Shown here piece by piece: positions 34,101-45,024 of a stretch of DNA of 64,000 nucleotides; positions within the stretch are counted from its first letter, which is position 1; the number at the start of each line of letters is the position of its first letter. The translations under genes and the position numbers were made by a program. Where the stretch lies: the NCBI GenBank assembly GCA_934045905.1, contig OW203768.1:26069060-26133059 (forward strand), read 5' to 3'. Source of the DNA: Leuctra nigra (Eukaryota > Arthropoda > Insecta > Plecoptera > Leuctridae). Under the pieces are notes generated by a model. That model was given only the letters and a program-made list of their open reading frames with translations, searched no databases and was not told where the DNA came from.

Positions 34101-37100
34101 CACTCCACTCCCCGTTACAGCTACAAGTCACAGTCCTAGAGATGAAGTCGGCGCTCGCGCTTGCGCCACTGGATGTGCTTTACCTTGACCCCGACAGATG
34201 TCGTGCTCCTCACTCCACTCCCCGTTACAGCTACAAGTCACAGTCCTAGAGATGAAGTCGGCGCTCGCGCTTGCGCCACTGGATGTGCTTTACCTTGACC
34301 CCGACAGATGTCGTGCTCCTCACTCCACTCCCCGTTACAGCTACAAGTCACAGTCCTAGAGATGAAGTCGGCGCTCGCGCTTGCGCCACTGGATGTGCTT
34401 TACCTTGACCCCGACAGATGTCGTGCTCCTCACTCCACTCCCCGTTACAGCTACAAGTCACAGTCCTAGAGATGAAGTCGGCGCTCGCGCTTGCGCCACT
34501 GGATGTGCTTTACCTTGACCCCGACAGATGTCGTGCTCCTCACTCCACTCCCCGTTACAGCTACAAGTCACAGTCCTAGAGATGAAGTCGGCGCTCGCGC
34601 TTGCGCCACTGGATGTGCTTTACCTTGACCCCGACAGATGTCGAGCTCCTCACTCCACTCGCCGTTACAGCTACAAGTCACAGTCCTAGAGATGAAGTCG
34701 GCGCTCGCGCTTGCGCCACTGGATGTGCTTTACCTTGACCCCGACAGATGTCGTGCTCCTCACTCCACTCCCCGTTACAGCTACAAGTCACAGTCCTAGA
34801 GATGAAGTCGGCGCTCGCGCTTGCGCCACTGGATGTGCTTTACCTTGACCCCGACAGATGTCGTGCTCCTCACTCCACTCCCCGTTACAGCTACAAGTCA
34901 CAGTCCTAGAGATGAGTCGGCGCTCGCGCTTGCGCCACTGGATGTGCTTTACCTTGACCCCGACAGATGTCGTGCTCCTCACTCCACTCCCCGTTACAGC
35001 TACAAGTCACAGTCCTAGAGATGAAGTCGGCGCTCGCGCTTGCGCCACTGGATGTGCTTTACCTTGACCCCGACAGATGTCGTGCTCCTCACTCCACTCC
35101 CCGTTACAGCTACAAGTCACAGTCCTAGAGATGAGTCGGCGCTCGCGCTTGCGCCACTGGATGTGCTTTACCTTGACCCCGACAGATGTCGTGCTCCTCA
35201 CTCCACTCCCCGTTACAGCTACAAGTCACAGTCCTAGAGATGAAGTCGGCGCTCGCGCTTGCGCCACTGGATGTGCTTTACCTTGACCCCGACAGATGTC
35301 GTGCTCCTCACTCCACTCCCCGTTACAGCTACAAGTCACAGTCCTAGAGATGAAGTCGGCGCTCGCGCTTGCGCCACTGGATGTGCTTTACCTTGACCCC
35401 GACAGATGTCGTGCTCCTCACTCCACTCCCCGTTACAGCTACAAGTCACAGTCCTAGAGATGAAGTCGGCGCTCGCGCTTGCGCCACTGGATGTGCTTTA
35501 CCTTGACCCCGACAGATGTCGTGCTCCTCACTCCACTCCCCGTTACAGCTACAAGTCACAGTCCTAGAGATGAAGTCGGCGCTCGCGCTTGCGCCACTGG
35601 ATGTGCTTTACCTTGACCCCGACAGATGTCGTGCTCCTCACTCCACTCCCCGTTACAGCTACAAGTCACAGTCCTAGAGATGAAGTCGGCGCTCGCGCTT
35701 GCGCCACTGGATGTGCTTTACCTTGACCCCGACAGATGTCGTGCTCCTCACTCCACTCCCCGTTACAGCTACAAGTCACAGTCCTAGAGATGAAGTCGGC
35801 GCTCGCGCTTGCGCCACTGGATGTGCTTTACCTTGACCCCGACAGATGTCGTGCTCCTCACTCCACTCCCCGTTACAGCTACAAGTCACAGTCCTAGAGA
35901 TGAAGTCGGCGCTCGCGCTTGCGCCACTGGATGTGCTTTACCTTGACCCCGACAGATGTCGTGCTCCTCACTCCACTCCCCGTTACAGCTACAAGTCACA
36001 GTCCTAGAGATGAAGTCGGCGCTCGCGCTTGCGCCACTGGATGTGCTTTACCTTGACCCCGACAGATGTCGTGCTCCTCACTCCACTCCCCGTTACAGCT
36101 ACAAGTCACAGTCCTAGAGATGAAGTCGGCGCTCGCGCTTGCGCCACTGGATGTGCTTTACCTTGACCCCGACAGATGTCGTGCTCCTCACTCCACTCCC
36201 CGTTACAGCTACAAGTCACAGTCCTAGAGATGAAGTCGGCGCTCGCGCTTGCGCCACTGGATGTGCTTTACCTTGACCCCGACAGATGTCGTGCTCCTCA
36301 CTCCACTCCCCGTTACAGTTACAAGTCACAGTCCTAGAGATGAAGTCGGCGCTCGCGCTTGCGCCACTGGATGTGCTTTACCTTGACCCCGACAGATGTC
36401 GTGCTCCTCACTCCACTCGCCGTTACAGCTACAAGTCACAGTCCTAGAGATGAAGTCGGCGCTCGCGCTTGCGCCACTGGATGTGCTTTACCTTGACCCC
36501 GACAGATGTCGTGCTCCTCACTCCACTCCCCGTTACAGCTACAAGTCACAGTCCTAGAGATGAAGTCGGCGCTCGCGCTTGCGCCACTGGATGTGCTTTA
36601 CCTTGACCCCGACAGATGTCGTGCTCCTCACTCCACTCCCCGTTACAGTTACAAGTCACAGTCCTAGAGATGAAGTCGGCGCTCGCGCTTGCGCCACTGG
36701 ATGTGCTTTACCTTGACCCCGACAGATGTCGTGCTCCTCACTCCACTCCCCGTTACAGCTACAAGTCACAGTCCTAGAGATGAAGTCGGCGCTCGCACTT
36801 GCGCCACTGGATGTGCTTTACCTTGACCCCGACAGATGTCGTGCTCCTCACTCCACTCCCCGTTACAGCTACAAGTCACAGTCCTAGAGATGAAGTCGGC
36901 GCTCGCGCTTGCGCCACTGGATGTGCTTTACCTTGACCCCGACAGATGTCGTGCTCCTCACTCCACTCCCCGTTACAGCTACAAGTCACAGTCCTAGAGA
37001 TGAAGTCGGCGCTCGCGCTTGCGCCACTGGATGTGCTTTACCTTGACCCCGACAGATGTCGTGCTCCTCACTCCACTCCCCGTTACAGCTACAAGTCACA

Positions 37101-40100
37101 GTCCTAGAGATGAAGTCGGCGCTCGCGCTTGCGCCACTGGATGTGCTTTACCTTGACCCCGACAGATGTCGTGCTCCTCACTCCACTCCCCGTTACAGCT
37201 ACAAGTCACAGTCCTAGAGATGAAGTCGGCGCTCGCGCTTGCGCCACTGGATGTGCTTTACCTTGACCCCGACAGATGTCGTGCTCCTCACTCCACTCCC
37301 CGTTACAGCTACAAGTCACAGTCCTAGAGATGAAGTCGGCGCTCGCGCTTGCGCCACTGGATGTGCTTTACCTTGACCCCGACAGATGTCGTGCTCCTCA
37401 CTCCACTCCCCGTTACAGCTACAAGTCACAGTCCTAGAGATGAAGTCGGCGCTCGCGCTTGCGCCACTGGATGTGCTTTACCTTGACCCCGACAGATGTC
37501 GTGCTCCTCACTCCACTCCCCGTTACAGCTACAAGTCACAGTCCTAGAGATGAAGTCGGCGCTCGCGCTTGCGCCACTGGATGTGCTTTACCTTGACCCC
37601 GACAGATGTCGTGTGCTCCTCACTCCACTCGCCGTTACAGCTACAAGTCACAGTCCTAGAGATGAAGTCGGCGCTCGCGCTTGCGCCACTGGATGTGCTT
37701 TACCTTGACCCCGACAGATGTCGTGCTCCTCACTCCACTCCCCGTTACAGCTACAAGTCACAGTCCTAGAGATGAAGTCGGCGCTCGCGCTTGCGCCACT
37801 GGATGTGCTTTACCTTGACCCCGACAGATGTCGTGCTCCTCACTTCACTCCCCGTTACAGCTACAAGTCACAGTCCTAGAGATGAAGTCGGCGCTCGCGC
37901 TTGCGCCACTGGATGTGCTTTACCTTGACCCCGACAGATGTCGTGCTCCTCACTCCACTCCCCGTTACAGCTACAAGTCACAGTCCTAGAGATGAAGTCG
38001 GCGCTCGCGCTTGCGCCACTGGATGTGCTTTACCTTGACCCCGACAGATGTCGTGCTCCTCACTCCACTCCCCGTTACAGCTACAAGTCACAGTCCTAGA
38101 GATGAAGTCGGCGCTCGCGCTTGCGCCACTGGATGTGCTTTACCTTGACCCCGACAGATGTCGTGCTCCTCACTCCACTCCCCGTTACAGCTACAAGTCA
38201 CAGTCCTAGAGATGAAGTCGGCGCTCGCGCTTGCGCCACTGGATGTGCTTTACCTTGACCCCGACAGATGTCGTGCTCCTCACTCCACTCGCCGTTACAG
38301 CTACAAGTCACAGTCCTAGAGATGAAGTCGGCGCTCGCGCTTGCGCCACTGGATGTGCTTTACCTTGACCCCGACAGATGTCGTGCTCCTCACTCCACTC
38401 CCCGTTACAGCTACAAGTCACAGTCCTAGAGATGAAGTCGGCGCTCGCGCTTGCGCCACTGGATGTGCTTTACCTTGACCCCGACAGATGTCGTGCTCCT
38501 CACTCCACTCGCCGTTACAGCTACAAGTCACAGTCCTAGAGATGAAGTCGGCGCTCGCGCTTGCGCCACTGGATGTGCTTTACCTTGACCCCGACAGATG
38601 TCGTGCTCCTCACTCCACTCCCCGTTACAGCTACAAGTCACAGTCCTAGAGATGAAGTCGGCGCTCGCGCTTGCGCCACTGGATGTGCTTTACCTTGACC
38701 CCGACAGATGTCGTGCTCCTCACTTCACTCCCCGTTACAGCTACAAGTCACAGTCCTAGAGATGAAGTCGGCGCTCGCGCTTGCGCCACTGGATGTGCTT
38801 TACCTTGACCCCGACAGATGTCGTGCTCCTCACTCCACTCCCCGTTACAGCTACAAGTCACAGTCCTAGAGATGAAGTCGGCGCTCGCGCTTGCGCCACT
38901 GGATGTGCTTTACCTTGACCCCGACAGATGTCGTGCTCCTCACTCCACTCCCCGTTACAGCTACAAGTCACAGTCCTAGAGATGAAGTCGGCGCTCGCGC
39001 TTGCGCCACTGGATGTGCTTTACCTTGACCCCGACAGATGTCGTGCTCCTCACTCCACTCCCCGTTACAGCTACAAGTCACAGTCCTAGAGATGAAGTCG
39101 GCGCTCGCGCTTGCGCCACTGGATGTGCTTTACCTTGACCCCGACAGATGTCGTGCTCCTCACTCCACTCCCCGTTACAGCTACAAGTCACAGTCCTAGA
39201 GATGAAGTCGGCGCTCGCGCTTGCGCCACTGGATGTGCTTTACCTTGACCCCGACAGATGTCGTGCTCCTCACTCCACTCCCCGTTACAGCTACAAGTCA
39301 CAGTCCTAGAGATGAAGTCGGCGCTCGCACTTGCGCCACTGGATGTGCTTTACCTTGACCCCGACAGATGTCGTGCTCCTCACTCCACTCCCCGTTACAG
39401 CTACAAGTCACAGTCCTAGAGATGAAGTCGGCGCTCGCGCTTGCGCCACTGGATGTGCTTTACCTTGACCCCGACAGATGTCGTGCTCCTCACTCCACTC
39501 CCCGTTACAGCTACAAGTCACAGTCCTAGAGATGAAGTCGGCGCTCGCGCTTGCGCCACTGGATGTGCTTTACCTTGACCCCGACAGATGTCGTGCTCCT
39601 CACTCCACTCCCCGTTACAGCTACAAGTCACAGTCCTAGAGATGAAGTCGGCGCTCGCGCTTGCGCCACTGGATGTGCTTTACCTTGACCCCGACAGATG
39701 TCGTGCTCCTCACTCCACTCCCCGTTACAGCTACAAGTCACAGTCCTAGAGATGAAGTCGGCGCTCGCGCTTGCGCCACTGGATGTGCTTTACCTTGACC
39801 CCGACAGATGTCGTGCTCCTCACTCCACTCCCCGTTACAGCTACAAGTCACAGTCCTAGAGATGAAGTCGGCGCTCGCGCTTGCGCCACTGGATGTGCTT
39901 TACCTTGACCCCGACAGATGTCGTGCTCCTCACTCCACTCCCCGTTACAGCTACAAGTCACAGTCCTAGAGATGAAGTCGGCGCTCGCGCTTGCGCCACT
40001 GGATGTGCTTTACCTTGACCCCGACAGATGTCGTGCTCCTCACTCCACTCCCCGTTACAGCTACAAGTCACAGTCCTAGAGATGAAGTCGGCGCTCGCGC

Positions 40101-40428
40101 TTTACCACTGGATGTGCTTTACCTTGACCCCGACAGATGTCGTGCTCCTCACTCCACTCCCCGTTACAGCTACAAGTCACAGTCCTAGAGATGAAGTCGG
40201 CGCTCGCGCTTGCGCCACTGGATGTGCTTTACCTTGACCCCGACAGATGTCGTGCTCCTCACTCCACTCCCCGTTACAGCTACAAGTCACAGTCCTAGAG
40301 ATGAAGTCGGCGCTCGCGCTTGCGCCACTGGATGTGCTTTACCTTGACCCCGACAGATGTCGTGCTCCTCACTTCACTCCCCGTTACAGCTACAAGTCAC
40401 AGTCCTAGAGATTAAGTCGGCGCTCGCG
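28105..40428. repeat. 110-bp satellite array, about 112 copies
   Basis: The unit (phased at GTCGGCGCTCGCGCTTGCGC) is 110 bp, contains GATGTGCTTTACCTTGACCC, a palindrome CGACAGATGTCG, TCCTCACTCCACTCCCCGTT and CACAGTCCTAGAGATGAA, and has 63 G+C of 110. Most units are identical. Variants: C to G in ACTCSCCG (many units), ACTCACCG (28613), GCACTTGCG (28770, 36796, 39328), ACAGTTACAAG (36316, 36646), CACTTCACT (37843, 38723, 40370), a 1-bp loss GATGAGTCGG (34914, 35133), GCTTTACCACTGG replacing GCTTGCGCCACTGG (33393, 40100), a 3-bp loss (33763) and a 2-bp gain (37612). The period is 2 modulo 3, so frames rotate and no long ORF crosses units. The eight CpGs per unit contrast with the AT-rich flanks. 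Confidence 0.98.
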
Positions 40429-40600
40429 ATGAAGCTTTGACACAGCCTCAGTTCAACCTGGATCCCACGCGCATGGGCTCTGCGCATGGGACTGGGACCC
40501 CGTCTGTGAGACATGACGTCACAGACACGTAAATGTTGCTGTGGAATGGCGGACATTGGGGCGCATGCGCGGTCATACCAGTCGACACTGCAAGAGAGCA
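40429..40600. promoter_or_regulatory. CpG-rich promoter-like segment at the right edge of the satellite
   Basis: Contains GGGGCGCATGCGCGG (a perfect NRF1/Erect-wing-type core GCGCATGCGC near 40561), two half-like GCGCATGGG sites (near 40470 and 40485), and TGACGTCA (40514-40521, CRE). The CRE lies inside an inverted repeat GTCTGTGA...TCACAGAC (40502-40526), and ATGGCGGACATTGG follows. These motifs are typical of CpG-rich promoters. No convincing downstream exon was found, so its direction and function are unknown. Confidence 0.35.
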
Positions 40601-41050
40601 GAACAAACATCAGTCAAACATTAGAAATATGCAGAAATGCGAATAACATACATCATATATCATAAAAGGGTATAAAACTCTAGAGTTTGAACATAAAATA
40701 TGATAGAAACTATGACACAAGAAGAGGCCTGGTACAGGAAGGAACTGATTAGGGATTGAAAAGCGAACTTGCCCGATATGAAGTGACTTAGAGGAGCAGA
40801 AGGTCAGGGAATGAGTGGAAAGAGCGGACAGCTGTGAACTTGCAGTATAAAAAGATTTAATGTAAAAGTATGGATGCAGAATAATTTAATTATAAAGACT
40901 TGTTTAATTATGTTTCGAGTGAAGACAAATTGTCGCACGGCAGTGTCCCCTCATTTTCGGATGGATCTGGAAAATATACAAACACAGATATATTTAGATG
41001 AGAACAATGTCGGTGAAAAAGAAAACCCGATCAATGAACATGATCTCTGG
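40601..41050. other. No gene recognised
   Basis: AT-rich, with only short ORFs. Confidence 0.4.
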
Positions 41051-41053
41051 GAA

Positions 41054-41571
41054 CTAGCCCAATGCCTGATAGATGTCCGTAAGGACCTCCTCCATTTCAG
41101 CCTCCGAAAATGCCCTTAGGATGGAATCCACCTCATAGTTGGTCATGACCCTCCAGAAATCCGTGTCTCCAGGGGAAAGAACATCATTAAGCGCCTCTCC
41201 CAACTCGACATTGATATCGTGAATAGCAACAGGTGGGCCAAGGATAGAGCCTTGAGGTACCCCTGACGTCACATGTTCAGCCTGAGAAGATCCAGCACTG
41301 AGATTTCCACCCACGGTGCGTACGATCGCGAAACATACTTTCCGAACTCTTTTCTGATGTCGTCATGACGCAACGCTGCTTCGAAACTTCTCATAGTTTC
41401 AATGAGACGATCATCATCAGTCTCCTCCAAGATTGTTCTGATAGATTTGTTAACCAAGACTTTGGCCTCGGGATTTCCCTTGATTGTTACGTTAAGATTA
41501 TGCTTCCAGTTTTTGTCAACGTGCCCAGCAACTGGCGATTCGCAGGTCCCACCAACTTGGCCCAGCGACAT
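41054..41571 (-). pseudogene. Chimeric coding remnant: unknown peptide, LINE RT motif, second unknown peptide
   Basis: Minus strand, 5' to 3': KHNLNVTIKGNPEAKVLVNK, SIRTILEETDDDRLIETMRS, FEAALRHDDIRKEFGKYVSR in one frame. After a frameshift comes SAGSSQAEHVTSGVPQGSIL followed by GPP, the RT motif GVPQGSxLGP of jockey/CR1 LINEs. Then ELGEALNDVLSPGDTDFWRV, MTNYEVDSILRAFSEAEMEE, VLTDIYQAL and a stop. The last part is related to a separate peptide at 52395-52510, so it is not random. The outer peptides look like protein-coding sequence of unknown family, possibly host exons invaded by LINE sequence. Confidence 0.5.
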
Positions 41572-41713
41572 CCCTGGAGTCCATTTTCTGCAACATAACA
41601 GTTTTTACATTAGGCTCTTTCTAGCTCCGATCATTGAACTTTACCAGGATTGGAAACTCTCAGACTAGCTGGCCATATGTCCTGCTCCCACCGCCTTCGC
41701 AACGTGAGAATGC

Positions 41714-41755
41714 GGTGTCGACGCGCCATTTAACAACACTAATCTAATCTAATTT
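41714..41755 (+). repeat. Isolated GACGCGCC tail with TAATC repeats
   Basis: GTGTCGACGCGCCATTTAAC followed by AACACTAATCTAATCTAATT matches the 3' tail of the short element at 60648-61112, including the TAATC-type terminal repeat. Confidence 0.65.
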
Positions 41756-42046
41756 AAAACAAGGACAAGCGCAGGTTGCTTCCAGCACATCGCCCACTCT
41801 GTACTTCTTCCTGTCAATCTTCAGAGCATGCGCAGAAGATGAGGCTCTGCGACATGAAGAAGCAGAGTAAATCAAACATTTAACACTGATTAAATACCTA
41901 GATTTAATTTGTAGATTTACTTCGTTGTTCAATATACGAGAGTGATTAAGGGTCCATACACCGGGTGTTTATAGTGTCAGGGAAACATGATCTGTGAAAC
42001 ATTACGCCCAGCACCAATAATTTGATATTATTTCCTTTCTTCATTT
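41756..42046. other. No gene recognised
   Basis: AT-rich. A single GAGCATGCGCAGAAG resembles an NRF1 half site (near 41825). Confidence 0.35.
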
Positions 42047-42145
42047 TGCGCCGACAATGATCCACTGCAGCTAGGCCGGCGAGCATATGCTCATGTCTAA
42101 GGGCTACCCATGCCGGACAGCATAGTGGTGAGGCCCAGACAAATG
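42047..42145 (+). mobile_element. GACGGCTG/GACGCGCC short element, copy D (internal fragment)
   Basis: ACAATGATCCACTGCAGCTA, GCCGGCGAGCATATGCTCAT, GGGCTACCCATGCCGGACAG and GTGGTGAGGCCCAGACAAA correspond to the middle of the 5' half. Both ends are lost. Confidence 0.75.
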
Positions 42146-42476
42146 TGTTGACATTAGATGCGACAAGACAGCGAGGCAGATGTTGGCTAGTTCGCGACTC
42201 ATGAAGTGATATGAACTGGAATCGTGGTTACTATTTATGTAGTACATTAAGATGCAGTTGATAACCTGCTATTATACCGGTGTGGCCGATGCAGGTACTG
42301 AAATCCCAGCATATGGAGCGTACTGTAATCAATTAAAATAATCTCACTGTTGAGAACCACAAGATGGCCGCCCTCGTGTTCGCGTGTCACCTGGTCTTCC
42401 AGCCAGGTGGCCGAAACGATATGGTAGTGGTAGCAGCCGACACCAGGTATTCTAATATATACCGGCAGCGTTATTA

Positions 42477-42651
42477 CTAGGTACATTTTAAAAAATTACT
42501 TTTTTGCGGCATCCAGCGACACAATAAATACTTATTTTTAATAAAAATAAACTTATCATGTTATTAATTAACAAATAAAAAAATTAAAAATTTCCAACTG
42601 ATAACGCTAAGTTTATCTTTATCTAATCATGGTTAAAAATTTAAAATCATT
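42477..42651 (+). repeat. Satellite-flanking repeat, right copy
   Basis: Diverged copy of 27869-28051 in the same orientation, ending TATCTAATCATGGTTAAAAA. It lies immediately downstream (on the minus strand) of the MFS-like exon, that is, in its putative intron. Confidence 0.8.
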
Positions 42652-42668
42652 TCTTACTGAATGCTTAC

Positions 42669-42871
42669 CTCCAACCACGCCGTGTGTGAAGATCAGCATG
42701 TATAGCGACGTGGTATATTGGGAGGTAAATAGCCCAAAACCCATAACAATCCCTCCCATCATTTTGACTAATCTGAACCCGTATCGGTTGCAGATGTAAG
42801 GTTGCAGCATTTGAAATGAAACATTTCCAAACACCCACTGACTCCACAGTAACAGTGTTATAGCGCTCTGG
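42669..42871 (-). CDS. Exon of an MFS transporter, monocarboxylate-transporter-like
   Basis: The minus strand shows acceptor CTACCGCCAG, then SAITLLLWSQWVFGNVSFQM, LQPYICNRYGFRLVKMMGGI and VMGFGLFTSQYTTSLYMLIF, ending THGVVGG with a donor GAG followed by GTAAGC. Two hydrophobic segments surround a RYGFRLVKMMGG loop, which fits the TM2-TM3 loop of MFS/MCT proteins (RFGxRxVxxxGG). Length 203 bp; both splice sites are good and there are no stops. Other exons were not found, as expected if introns are long. It could be a live host exon or an isolated duplicate. Confidence 0.6.
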
Positions 42872-44146
42872 CTGGCGGTAGTGGCAACAGGTTTTTTATC
42901 AGCTCTTTTTTAGTATCTGCCCGAAAGTCTGTGCATCCTTTTGGGGAAATCTAGAGAAGTGCCTATCTCCGAGGTACTGCAGATAGTGTTGTCTCTTCGT
43001 TGTTTCGTCAAAAGCATAAGCTGTCAACTATATACACCACACTGGAATATGGACTCAAGTATCAGCATATCCAGTGCATGTAGGATTTGTACGAAAAACT
43101 TGCTTTTGTCACGTACCGAAAGGCCCCTATCCGTTTGAGGTAGCAGAGTGCTCTCCAATCCACCAACAACAAGGAACATTTCACCAAGAATTACAAATGC
43201 TCGATCAATCTGTTCTTCATACATGTTCTTCATCTGTTCTACACCACATACAAATTTACTTTCTTCTCATGTAATAAATTAGGAATGATCTATTAGAATC
43301 TTGAGTCTCGCTCTAAAAGAATATTCTACTAATTTGATCTGCACTTGCTAATCACAAGTGAGAAAATTGTAGATAGTTTAATCTGCATTAAATAAATTTA
43401 CTACAGTGCTCAATCTGCTCTTGCTCGTCACAAGAATATAATTTCATAAAACACATGCTCATTGTAGTAGAATATAATAGAATTGTGACAGCCATTACTA
43501 CAATTATAGTCCAAGCTAGATACTTATTCATGATTAAAATACCCCAGAGAGGGACCATACATTCACATTGAGACTGCATGACAATGAGAACACTTGGTCT
43601 CTCAATCAATTTATATAAATGCTATTTGTTTGTATACCACACGGCACACATCTTATAAAACAATCGAATAATATAAATACAATGTACTAATTTTTTGTGA
43701 AAACATGTATTTATCAAAGGCATTTCAATTAACATGATGTAATCCTTAAATATCTCGTACCACAATACATTAAAAATTCATTTAGATCGATCAATAAAAT
43801 TGTTAAGTACTACAAAGATTGTCAATCAGTTGGTTATTAGATAAAATTCTAGATACAGGAATCATCTAGAAACAACCCTGCCTTCATCGATAATAAACCA
43901 TATCACTATATGGCATCATATATGGGATACCTTTGCTATATCGCTTTTAAATCTCTCCTGCGAATGTAGGGGAATAAGAACAACCTCACATGTAATGTCA
44001 AGAATATTATCATCATACAAAATCATATTAGGCAATACAATGACAAATCCATTTAGTAGAATATTTTATAGATGGATCATTGTTTACACAACCAGTACAT
44101 TGACCACTTGGCTCAGTGGCAAGATGACTTCAATATAATTTAAAGA
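42872..44146. other. No gene recognised
   Basis: AT-rich. Short ORFs at 43024-43233 and 43388-43609 have no recognisable family. Confidence 0.4.
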
Positions 44147-44825
44147 GCATGATCCAGATATTAAAACCAATGATATTTTACAAATAAGAATAGCTATTTT
44201 AGCTTTGTTTGGTATTTACATCGGGTCTTCTCTATTACTTCTTAGCCGACAAGCCGGTTATAATCGGCAAGTTCAACAAATCATCCAAATGACGAAACAG
44301 AAAGTGAACCCACCTGTGACTGACAGACTTGATATAATATTTAAAATAAAGTTTATAAAATGACTCCCCACAGACCCACTGGAAGAAGTGCGGTCATAAG
44401 CGAAGGAGCGCAGGCGAGTTGAAATAATATAATATAAAAGGCATGATCCAGATATTAAAACCAATGATATTTTACAAATAAGAATAGATATTTTAGCTCA
44501 GTTTGATATTTACATCGGGTCTTCTCTATTACTTCTTAGCCGACAAGACGTTAATGCTCGGCAAGTTCAACAAATCATCCAAATGACGAAACAGAAAGTG
44601 AACCCACCTGTGACTGACAGACTTGATATAAGATTTAAAATAAAGTTTATAAAATGACTCCCCACAGACCCACTGGAAGAAGTGCGGTCATAAGCGAAGG
44701 AGAGCAGGCGAGTTGCCATAATATAATATAAAAAGCATGATCCAGATATTAAAACCAATGATTTTTTACAAATAAGAATAGATATTTTAGCTCAGTTTGG
44801 TATTTAAATCGGATCTTCTATCTTA
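44147..44825. repeat. 294-bp tandem repeat, 2.3 copies
   Basis: Units start GCATGATCCAGATATTAAAA at 44147, 44441 and 44735. Copies 1 and 2 are complete with a few substitutions; copy 3 stops after about 90 bp. Each unit gives a matching 63-codon minus-strand ORF, which I regard as incidental. Confidence 0.95.
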
Positions 44826-45024
44826 TTACAGCTCTGGCTGTACTCAGCTGTACTCTAAAGACATACTTTTAGGCAACTTACTATACGACCGCTGCATGAG
44901 GAGCAAAGGTTGCTCGATACAGCACTAATATATGAGATAAACCAGAAGAAGCCGTTGTCACAAAACTAGACAAATTCGACAGACACGATGAAGCACTCGA
45001 GCTCCATAACAAAATGCGGCTGTG
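44826..45024. other. No gene recognised
   Basis: Spacer between two tandem repeats. Confidence 0.35.

Noticed and set aside
33285..40237. ORFs of 64-70 codons inside the satellite (both strands)
   Set aside because: They exist only where an indel or substitution alters the normal frame rotation of the 110-bp unit; the peptides just re-read the repeat and there is no sustained frame.
28105..40428. Satellite as a CRISPR-like array
   Set aside because: There are no unique spacers; the whole 110-bp period is repeated, and the context is eukaryotic.
28105..40428. Hammerhead ribozyme in the satellite unit
   Set aside because: Neither strand of the unit contains CUGANGA with a correctly placed GAAA; GAGATGAAGTC is only a superficial resemblance.
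41060..41190. Assignment of the PGDxDxW peptide to ARPC5 of the Arp2/3 complex
   Set aside because: Only a loose resemblance of a Leu/Tyr helix; the characteristic ARPC5 C-terminal sequence is absent.
43388..43609. Hydrophobic 73-codon minus ORF
   Set aside because: AT-rich sequence yields membrane-like peptides by chance; no splice sites or family pattern.
44273..44758. Two similar 63-codon ORFs as a duplicated small gene
   Set aside because: They simply reflect the 294-bp tandem repeat; no start context or conserved function can be argued.
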